From positions 1 to 35,368 of the IMG/VR virus record IMGVR_UViG_3300035661_000192: a DNA stretch of 35,368 nucleotides, one strand, 5' to 3'. Positions 29,631 through 35,368 of this stretch are shown here, one piece after another. Within the stretch, counting starts at the first letter, position 1; every line of letters starts with the position of its first letter. A program made the position numbers and the translations under genes. The notes beneath the pieces are model-generated. The model did not search any database. It had not been told where the DNA came from and worked only from the letters and a program-made list of their open reading frames with translations. The stretch is from a virus.

Positions 29631-30712
29631 ATACTGATGCAACTTATTATGAATCTCTATTGATAGATGCATATCAACAAATCACAGGCAGAACTCTATA
29701 TCCAGCAGACCCTGAACGCTTGTTAATTAATCTGCAGACTTATGCAACTACTCTGCTTGCAATTGCTATAAATGAAACGGCAAAGCAAAACCTTTTAGCA
29801 TATGCAACAGGCAATAATTTAGACAAATTAGCAGAATTTTATGGAGTAAAGAGACTGCAAGCTCAACCAGCACAGACAACATTGAGATTTTATTTAGACC
29901 AACCACTGAATTTTGATGTTGTTATTCCAGCAGGAACAAGAACAACTCCAGATAACAATATTTTCTTTGCAACATTGCAGGAAGCTAAGATACCAGCGGG
30001 GAGTGTATCCGTTGATGTTTTAGCTTCTTGCAATATTGCAGGTTCTGTCGGAAATGGTTTTAGCATCGGGCAGATAAACAAACTTGTTGATGCATTGCCA
30101 TACATTACAAAAGTAGAGAATATTACAACAAGTATGTATGGGACAGACACAGAAGATGATGATAGATTTAGAGAAAGAATAAGATTGTCTATTGAGAGAT
30201 TTAGCAACGCAGGAAGCAGACAAGCTTATATCTATCATACATTGTCAGCACATCAAGACATAGAAGATGTAGAAGTCTATTCTCCAAATCCCGGACAAGT
30301 AAAAGTCATTTTTACTGTTAAAGGTGGCAATATTCCAAGCCAAGACATGATTAATACAGTTATCAATTATTTGTCAGATGACAAAGTAAGACCGCTGACA
30401 GACCAAGTGATAGTATCAGCACCAAGCATAATTAACTATGACATCAACTTTACTTATTACATAAATAACAAAGACGAAGCTAAAGTGTCAATCATCCAAA
30501 GTGCAGTTCAAAATGCAGTTAACGATTTTATCAACTGGACTAAAAGCAAAATTGGAAGAGATGTATTACCAGAAGAACTTATAGCAAGAGTAAAAGAAGC
30601 TGGAGCTTACAGAATAGATTTAACATCACCAGTTAAGCAAGCGTTGACAATAGAACAAATAGCATATGTAAATAACGTAAATATCACATATGGCGGGCTT
30701 GTAGATGATTAA
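29615..30712 (+). CDS. Baseplate protein gpJ-like
   Basis: A 365-aa baseplate protein. Marks include GNNLDKLAEFYGVKRLQAQPAQTTLRF, VIPAGTRTTPDNNIFFAT, TEDDDRFRERIRLSIERFSNAGSRQAYIYH and VEDVEVYSPNPGQVKVIFT-like sequence. It connects the wedge and fibre. Its end overlaps gpI by eight bases. A dispersed palindrome encodes CNIAG. Confidence 0.92.
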   Translation: MAEFVNTDATYYESLLIDAYQQITGRTLYPADPERLLINLQTYATTLLAIAINETAKQNLLAYATGNNLDKLAEFYGVKRLQAQPAQTTLRFYLDQPLNFDVVIPAGTRTTPDNNIFFATLQEAKIPAGSVSVDVLASCNIAGSVGNGFSIGQINKLVDALPYITKVENITTSMYGTDTEDDDRFRERIRLSIERFSNAGSRQAYIYHTLSAHQDIEDVEVYSPNPGQVKVIFTVKGGNIPSQDMINTVINYLSDDKVRPLTDQVIVSAPSIINYDINFTYYINNKDEAKVSIIQSAVQNAVNDFINWTKSKIGRDVLPEELIARVKEAGAYRIDLTSPVKQALTIEQIAYVNNVNITYGGLVDD

Positions 30713-31412
30713 GGAATTAACACCGTCAAGCATTGCAGAACTTCAATATTTAGTTGATACGTTTGATGTTAGCTTTGAAGACATAAAAGACAAAATCATC
30801 AATGTTTTAATACTGCCAAGAATAGATGAGATTACAGATGAAAATCTGCTGGACTTATTAGGCTGGCAGTTTCATATTGAAGGTTATGATAAAGCTGAAA
30901 ACATACAAGAAAAAAGAAATCTAATTAAAAATGCAATTGAGCTACACAGATACAAAGGCACACCGTATGCAATAAAGAAAGTTCTTGAGTCCTTAAATCT
31001 GGATGCAGAATTGCAGGAATGGTTTAATTACAATGGAAATCCATATATGTTTAAAGTTCTTGTCAAATCTGCAATTCAAGATGAAAACACTTACAAAAAA
31101 TTAGCTGAACTTATCAATGAATACAAAAATCAAAGAAGTTGGCTCGATACAATCGGATTTCACAGAGAATATACAAATAATGTTTATTATGCAAATGTAA
31201 TAACAAACGGAAAGAACTATAAGATTGGATTACACATAGATACAACAGTAGAAAATAACAATCTTTATATCGGTATGACAGAAAGATACGCAACATCTTA
31301 CCAAATCGGAATATATAACCCGCAAGCATCTATAGATAACAACAATCTATACATTGGTATAACACAAAGGATTGCAAGCTACATGTCTATATATCCAGCA
31401 TCAGGAGGCTAA
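30705..31412 (+). CDS. Tail protein I-like
   Basis: A 235-aa protein. The first 150 residues follow the P2 gpI pattern (ENLLDLLGWQFHIEGYDKAENIQEKRNLIKNAIELHRYKGTPYAIKKVLESL). The C-terminus has two similar segments (YKIGLHIDTTVENNNLYIGMTERYA and YQIGIYNPQASIDNNNLYIGITQRIA), a small duplication that may be a fibre attachment module. Confidence 0.88.
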   Translation: MIKELTPSSIAELQYLVDTFDVSFEDIKDKIINVLILPRIDEITDENLLDLLGWQFHIEGYDKAENIQEKRNLIKNAIELHRYKGTPYAIKKVLESLNLDAELQEWFNYNGNPYMFKVLVKSAIQDENTYKKLAELINEYKNQRSWLDTIGFHREYTNNVYYANVITNGKNYKIGLHIDTTVENNNLYIGMTERYATSYQIGIYNPQASIDNNNLYIGITQRIASYMSIYPASGG

Positions 31413-31415
31413 AAA

Positions 31416-32711
31416 ATGGCAGATTTTACAGGAACAGTATTAACGCAGAAAGGACGAAATCTTCTTTCTAAAGCACAGACCGGAGCAACACTGACATTTA
31501 CAAAAATAAAAATTGGTGATGGAACTTGGGCTACTGGCACAGACCCAACACAGTTAAACGACCTTGTTGACCCAAAATTAAGTTTACCAATCCAAGCCGT
31601 TCAAGTTATTGGAGATGGCACGGTTCGGCTAAGGTTTGTATTAACTAACACAGGTCTTCAGCAAGGTTTCTTTATGAGAGAAATCGGTATCTACGCACAA
31701 GACCCGGATTTGGGTGAAATCCTTTATGCAGTAGCTTATGCATCAGATAGGGCTGATTTTATCCCAAGTGACGGCGTAACTAAAGTTGAGAATGTGGTTG
31801 ACATCTATACAGTCATTGCTAACACACAGAATGTCACTGCAGTAATCTCCGATACAGTCGTGATTGCCACCAAGCAAGATGTAGACAATCTTAATACACA
31901 GCTAACTACTCAAATTAATACAGTAAATACACAGTTAACTAATCAAGTTAATACAGTAAAGCCTGAACTGGGAGCAACAGCACCAACTCTTACATACACA
32001 GGAAAGCTTTGGCTTAATGCAAATACAAAGTTTTTGCAATATTTTGATGGCTCTAATTGGCAAAATGTCTCAGTGTCTAATGCTGATAAAGTGGATGGTT
32101 TCGATGCGAGCCAAACTCCAGCTCCAAATGTGATAGTCCCTTTAAACGCAAGCGGAATTTTAGATTTATCTAAAACTTATATAAAAAGTGATGCATATTC
32201 ATTTAGAAGAATAGACTTGTCGAATGCATCAAGCAGTTATGATTTGCAAGTGGGAGAAGAAGCATATATAAGTTTTAACAACGTTTCAAGCAGAGCATTA
32301 TATATAACAACAAACACTAATAGAATTTATGAAATAATTTTACAATTTACAGTTAATGTGAGTAATTCAAACTCTTATACTTTTTTAAACCCTAACGATA
32401 CAACTTATTCTTCATCTTTTAGTCATTGTTCATACTATTGGAATTCTGGTGGAGGTAGCGGGTGGGGTGCATATTCAACAAGTGATAATGCATTTAAGAT
32501 TTACAACCAAACCCCGCATACATATATGATTGTAGATACATTTAGAAGAACAATGAAAGGAATAATAGATTACGAGTATGGAGACTCAAACATAGGTTAT
32601 GGATTTTTTGTTTCAAAATGGCAAAGCACATCAACAGCTTGGACATCTTTAGGCACATTTACTTTTCCACAATCAATGAGTGGAGTAATTTTAGTAAGGA
32701 GGTTAGCATAA
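31416..32711 (+). CDS. Tail fibre protein gpH-like
   Basis: A 431-aa fibre protein. The N-terminal 150 residues (FTGTVLTQKGRNLLSKAQTGATLTFTKIKIGDG) are the P2-type fibre attachment domain. A short coiled-coil repeat follows (QLTTQINTVNTQLTNQVNTV), then KLWLNANTKFLQYFDGSNWQNV, and a Ser/Tyr-rich C-terminal region likely to bind the receptor. It ends one base into the next ATG. Confidence 0.88.
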   Translation: MADFTGTVLTQKGRNLLSKAQTGATLTFTKIKIGDGTWATGTDPTQLNDLVDPKLSLPIQAVQVIGDGTVRLRFVLTNTGLQQGFFMREIGIYAQDPDLGEILYAVAYASDRADFIPSDGVTKVENVVDIYTVIANTQNVTAVISDTVVIATKQDVDNLNTQLTTQINTVNTQLTNQVNTVKPELGATAPTLTYTGKLWLNANTKFLQYFDGSNWQNVSVSNADKVDGFDASQTPAPNVIVPLNASGILDLSKTYIKSDAYSFRRIDLSNASSSYDLQVGEEAYISFNNVSSRALYITTNTNRIYEIILQFTVNVSNSNSYTFLNPNDTTYSSSFSHCSYYWNSGGGSGWGAYSTSDNAFKIYNQTPHTYMIVDTFRRTMKGIIDYEYGDSNIGYGFFVSKWQSTSTAWTSLGTFTFPQSMSGVILVRRLA

Positions 32712-33292
32712 TGAAAGTATGGGCTTATATTCACCCAGACTTAAATACTTTATGCTGTGCTTTATTACAAAGTGCAGTTCCAGAAGAAGTTAATGCTATT
32801 GAGTTTGATGTTAACTCAACAGATGATATTATTCTTGACAACGGCAAAATCAGATTAAAAACCGATGAAGAAAAACTGCAAGAAGCAAAACAGAAGGCTA
32901 TTAGTGATTTATACAGTAAATTATATACTTATATCTTCAAATACTATAACGACGCACAATTAAAGATTGACCTAATAAACAAAGAAGTGGGCGAGAATTA
33001 TCTCGTCTATAAAGGAATTGATACAACTGCATTTAGGAAAGATGTATCGGCTTTAATTTTATCTAACACAGATTTTAAAACCGCAGTATCTAACCTAAAC
33101 AAAAACTACAACTCTAATAACGACCAAATGATTTCGTTTTGGATTAACGAATTATTAAAGATTGCCTACAGACACTACTTCGCATTCTTAGTATCACAAG
33201 AATATACAGCATATATTCAACAAATCCAACAAGCTACTTCTTTACCGTTGCCAACTTTTGAATTTAAAACTCCTTATCCGAGCTTGCCGTGA
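32711..33292 (+). CDS. Hypothetical protein after tail fibre
   Basis: A 193-aa protein that may help fibre assembly by position. The first 50 residues (MKVWAYIHPDLNTLCCALLQS...) look like the small fibre-linked domain found downstream of fibres. The rest is helical (EKLQEAKQKAISDLYSKLYTYIFKYYNDAQLKIDL...). The start is the ATG at 32711, after an AGGAGG site; a longer reading into the fibre gene is rejected. Confidence 0.65.
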   Translation: MKVWAYIHPDLNTLCCALLQSAVPEEVNAIEFDVNSTDDIILDNGKIRLKTDEEKLQEAKQKAISDLYSKLYTYIFKYYNDAQLKIDLINKEVGENYLVYKGIDTTAFRKDVSALILSNTDFKTAVSNLNKNYNSNNDQMISFWINELLKIAYRHYFAFLVSQEYTAYIQQIQQATSLPLPTFEFKTPYPSLP

Positions 33293-33657
33293 GACTATTA
33301 ACACCTTTAAAAGTTGAATTAGAGAGCAACGGTAAAAAGTGGCGATTAGTTGAAAGGTTTTCTGTTTTCACAGAACAGGTAGGAGAAGAAAAGGTTTGGA
33401 TTGAGGTAGAAGAAGGTTTTGAGACTGACTTTGCAAGCATACCAAAACTTTTTATGCCAGTTTTAGAGTGGAAAGATAAATTCAATAAGGCAGCTGTTGT
33501 CCATGATTGGCTTTATAGCACAAAGCAATTCGATAGAAAAACAGCTGATAAAATCTTTTTGGAATTGATGCTTGCACTTGGCATTAGCAAATTTAAAGCT
33601 TACTTGTTTTATTACGTAGTGAGAGTTTTCGGTTGGACACACTGGAGGAAGAAATGA
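33289..33657 (+). CDS. DUF1353-like protein
   Basis: A 122-aa protein with the DUF1353 signature: GFETDFASIPKLFMPVLEWKDKFNKAAVVHDWLYSTKQFDRKTADKIFLELM, where DFASIP, HDWLY and ADKIF are typical. Its function is unknown; genes of this family often lie near lysis or tail-fibre genes. The start is a GTG overlapping the previous stop (GTGA). Confidence 0.85.
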   Translation: MRLLTPLKVELESNGKKWRLVERFSVFTEQVGEEKVWIEVEEGFETDFASIPKLFMPVLEWKDKFNKAAVVHDWLYSTKQFDRKTADKIFLELMLALGISKFKAYLFYYVVRVFGWTHWRKK

Positions 33658-34013
33658 TATTAAATAATCTAACATCAAAAATTGCGGCTTTCTTTTTAAT
33701 TGGCGGTTTTCTTCTTGGCTGCATTTTCGTTGTTATCAATGCATCAAACAAAATAACTGAACTTAGAACAGAGAATAAACAACTCCAAGCACAACTGCAA
33801 AATTGCAAAAACACAAATCAACAACTTGTTAATCAAATTCAAATACAGCAAGAAAATTACATTAAAGCACAGAAACAGCTTGAAGAGGCTTCTAAGAAAC
33901 CACCAAAAAGAGTTTTCATTAGACAAGTCATAAAAAAACCAATATATATTACAAATACAGAATGCCAACAAATGGCAGATTTAATAAAGCAAGCAGAGGA
34001 ACAGTTAAAATGA
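33654..34013 (+). CDS. Putative inner-membrane spanin (Rz-like)
   Basis: A 119-aa protein from the ATG at 33654 (GGAGGAAG site, ATGA overlap with the previous gene). It has one N-terminal membrane segment (IAAFFLIGGFLLGCIFVVI) and a long coiled coil (ELRTENKQLQAQLQNCKNTNQQLVNQIQIQQENYIKAQKQLEEA). The next gene encodes a small lipoprotein, so the pair fits Rz/Rz1 for outer-membrane disruption. A dispersed palindrome encodes LQNCK. Confidence 0.7.
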   Translation: MILNNLTSKIAAFFLIGGFLLGCIFVVINASNKITELRTENKQLQAQLQNCKNTNQQLVNQIQIQQENYIKAQKQLEEASKKPPKRVFIRQVIKKPIYITNTECQQMADLIKQAEEQLK

Positions 34014-34246
34014 AAAAGCTTTTAATCATTCCAGCTCTTTTTATAGTTTCTTGCTCTCAAGTTAAATATGTAGAAAAACCTGTGTATATAAAATGTCAAA
34101 TACCTGAGATACCAAAAGCGCAGAAACCTGTTTTAAACAATGAGATGTCATATCCTGAAAAATTGCAGAACATTTTAAATTATATGTTTGACTTAGAGAA
34201 AGAGAACAACCTACTCAGGGAGGCGATAAAGACATGCAACAATTAA
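34010..34246 (+). CDS. Putative outer-membrane spanin lipoprotein (Rz1-like)
   Basis: A 78-aa protein from the ATG at 34010 (MKKLLIIPALFIVSCSQVKYVEKPVYIKC), with a clear lipobox FIVSC, so C15 should be lipid-modified. It overlaps the Rz-like gene by four bases. A proline-containing stretch (QIPEIPKAQKPV) fits Rz1 proteins. The longer reading without a signal peptide is rejected. Confidence 0.72.
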   Translation: MKKLLIIPALFIVSCSQVKYVEKPVYIKCQIPEIPKAQKPVLNNEMSYPEKLQNILNYMFDLEKENNLLREAIKTCNN

Positions 34247-34506
34247 GCAGACTTAAAATTGATTTACTTATTTCGACTGCTCTGATTTTAATTTACATGA
34301 CAGGATTTTATAATTATCTTCCAGCACCAATACAGTTATTGTCTATTAAAATTTTGATAGTTAGCATCGCACTTATACACGCTCACATATCAAGAAAACT
34401 GTTATTACCGGCTGTAGATTGGAATAAAGAGGGGTTAAATGCAAAAACGATATTGGTTATTGCTCTTTATATTGCTTTCATCTTTGCTTACTCTCAAGCA
34501 GGCTAA
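34234..34506 (+). CDS. Putative holin
   Basis: A 90-aa protein with three predicted membrane segments (LLISTALILIYMTGFY, 10-25; IQLLSIKILIVSIALIHAHI, 33-52; TILVIALYIAFIFAYS, 71-87) and charged loops. Size, location before the endolysin and overlap with it fit a class I-type holin. No family motif proves it. Confidence 0.7.
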   Translation: MQQLSRLKIDLLISTALILIYMTGFYNYLPAPIQLLSIKILIVSIALIHAHISRKLLLPAVDWNKEGLNAKTILVIALYIAFIFAYSQAG

Positions 34507-35053
34507 TTCAAAACAAATAGAAAGATGTATCTCATTAGAACCTGCAATTAGAAAGGCTCATTTTTATTATTTTGGGTTAAACTTCCCGTATTGGTATAGC
34601 GTAGGTCAGGCTGAAAAAGAAAGTCAATGTAGGCATAATATCGTATCTTCGGACGGCAACAAATCAGAAGGCTTTTCTCAGATAACATTCAATTTATGGA
34701 AAAATGAACTACGAAAAGCAGGCATTCCAGAGATAGCATCTATTCCAAATCACGCTAAAGCTCAAGCTTATATTAATAAATACTATTATGACAGAGTTAT
34801 CTGTAAAAAGCTTTGGGCTATGTATCAAGCATACAACGGTGGATTATTGATAAACAAAGAATTACAAACAGCAGGTTGTGATTGGAATAAAGCTTATAAG
34901 GCTTGTAGGCGTGGTAATGTTTGCGTTTGGAAAACAAAAGAAGGTTGCAAGCAATATAGGAATGCTTGCAACGTCAATTATGAGTATTCTTTATTGATTT
35001 ATAAATACGGTCAGAAATATAAGAAAGGAACTGACTATCTTCTTTTTTGGTGA
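34439..35053 (+). CDS. Lytic transglycosylase-like endolysin with signal peptide
   Basis: A 204-aa protein. The first 24 residues are a signal peptide or signal anchor (MQKRYWLLLFILLSSLLTLK). The SLT-like fold has the catalytic Glu in GQAEKESQC (E61), then SEGFSQIT (76-83) and MYQAYNGG. Several Cys in the C-terminal half (C156-type KACRRGNVCVWKTKEGC) could form disulfides. It overlaps the holin gene by 68 bases. A secreted endolysin may not need the holin for export. Confidence 0.78.
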   Translation: MQKRYWLLLFILLSSLLTLKQANSKQIERCISLEPAIRKAHFYYFGLNFPYWYSVGQAEKESQCRHNIVSSDGNKSEGFSQITFNLWKNELRKAGIPEIASIPNHAKAQAYINKYYYDRVICKKLWAMYQAYNGGLLINKELQTAGCDWNKAYKACRRGNVCVWKTKEGCKQYRNACNVNYEYSLLIYKYGQKYKKGTDYLLFW

Positions 35054-35057
35054 TTTT

Positions 35058-35088
35058 ATGCAAATCTGCAATTTTTGCAGGTTCGCAT
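35058..35088. repeat. Palindromic element X, right copy
   Basis: The exact inverted copy of element X at 250-280, starting four bases after the endolysin stop. As a hairpin directly after the last gene it may also end transcription. Confidence 0.85.
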
Positions 35089-35096
35089 AAGAGGGG

Positions 35097-35131
35097 TGTC
35101 GGTTTCCTGCAATTTTTGCAGGTTTCCGACA
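35097..35131. repeat. Palindromic element Y, right copy
   Basis: An inverted copy of element Y (311-345) with one mismatch; arms TGTCGG/CCGACA. It is followed by ATGAAACG, matching the sequence next to the other Y and Z copies. Confidence 0.85.
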
Positions 35132-35176
35132 GATGAAACGAAAATAAAAATTGCAAATTTGCAGTTTAATTTTGTG

Positions 35177-35219
35177 TCAAAAAAATGCAACACTTTTGTG
35201 TCAGAAAAATGCAACACCC
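35177..35219 (+). repeat. Subterminal transposase-site-like repeats, right end
   Basis: Two direct copies: TCAAAAAAATGCAACAC (35177-35193) and TCAGAAAAATGCAACACCC (35201-35219), 24 bases apart. They match the sites at 85-103 and 180-197. With the terminal repeat they make three sites at the right end. Confidence 0.6.
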
Positions 35220-35289
35220 TGCAAAAATGCAAAATATATTTATTGCATAAAGTTTATTTTTCATATACTTAGATGTTATCCCGTTATAT

Positions 35290-35311
35290 CCAAAATAGTC
35301 CAAAATAGTCC
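35290..35311 (+). repeat. Short tandem CCAAAATAGT repeat near right end
   Basis: CCAAAATAGT occurs twice in tandem and is followed by CCC. A related AGTCCAAAAA lies at 131-140 at the left end. Possibly part of the end-binding architecture. Confidence 0.4.
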
Positions 35312-35319
35312 CGAAATGC

Positions 35320-35342
35320 TGTTGCATTTTTTTGAAAAATTA
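35320..35342 (-). repeat. Right terminal inverted repeat
   Basis: A perfect inverted copy of the left terminal repeat. It is followed by CA (35343-35344), making 5'-TGTAATTTTTC at the terminus when read inward, close to the TGTA... ends of known transposable phages. The remaining 24 bases are probably host DNA. Confidence 0.8.
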
Positions 35343-35368
35343 CATAATCTGTCTATTTCTTTCTATTA

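Noticed and set aside
35075-35272. Reading frame over the right-end repeats
   Set aside because: It runs through palindrome Y and the transposase-site-like repeats and has no ribosome binding site.
69-35345. TACAT as a 5-bp target duplication
   Set aside because: Accepting it would make the phage ends unequal (GATATAATTTTTC against ATTTTTC), and the right flank does not continue the interrupted gene.
1-35368. tRNA or rRNA genes
   Set aside because: I saw no cloverleaf-like or ribosomal segments; gene-free stretches are short and explained by regulatory or end sequences.

Overview
The window holds a nearly complete transposable (Mu-type) phage genome or prophage of about 35.3 kb. Both ends carry the same 23-bp sequence in inverted orientation (78-100 and 35320-35342), followed by further copies of a TCAAAAAAATGCAACAC-type site. 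A short piece at 2-76 reads in frame like an IS5-type transposase gene, so the element probably sits inside an older insertion sequence. The DNA is AT-rich (about one third G+C by eye) and the proteins are rich in Lys, Ile and Glu. This would fit a thermophilic Aquificota host such as Sulfurihydrogenibium, but that is a guess from composition and protein style only.

Layout. (1) 1-586: left end with host flank, transposase-site-like repeats, three long palindromes (X, Y, Z), an operator-like palindrome and a consensus sigma-70 promoter. (2) 587-3523, rightward: eight small genes with no recognised function, closed by a terminator. (3) 17136 down to 3575, leftward: late head and tail genes: HTH protein, Hjc-like nuclease, Mu gp25/26/27/28/29-like packaging and portal genes, MuF with a toxin-like C-terminus, prohead protease, scaffold, N4-gp56-type capsid, connectors, sheath, tube, tail chaperone with a probable -1 frameshift, and tape measure. 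(4) 25080 down to 17312, leftward: early operon with Cro/Ner-like protein, HU, RecT, ParB-like protein, DDE transposase, MuB-like ATPase, zinc-finger/Myb-like protein, a protein with an SSB-like C-terminal tip, a DnaC-like ATPase and a full-length DNA polymerase beta clamp, closed by a terminator. (5) 25081-25315: divergent control region. (6) 25316-26731, rightward: LexA/CI-type cleavable repressor and a membrane protein. (7) 26831-35053, rightward: P2-like tail and baseplate genes (U, X, D, V, PAAR, W, J, I, H), accessory genes, and a lysis cassette (Rz/Rz1-like spanins, holin, lytic transglycosylase). (8) 35054-35368: right end.

How it works together. The repressor probably holds the leftward early promoter, and perhaps the left-end operon, through shared palindromes. 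Early products drive replicative transposition, and the phage appears to bring its own clamp, loader-like ATPase and SSB-tip protein for the replication step. Five copies of a 19-bp box fused to a -35 element stand before late genes on both strands and probably form a phage late regulon. Two of these promoters place the ATG at the predicted transcription start, implying leaderless mRNA.

The most unusual signals are: a CTGCAAAATTGCAG-type palindrome repeated at least 22 times in all codon phases; the longer X/Y/Z palindromes, one of them read in frame in the ParB-like gene; the central position of the transposition/regulatory block; the replication module; and the MuF-toxin-like fusion.
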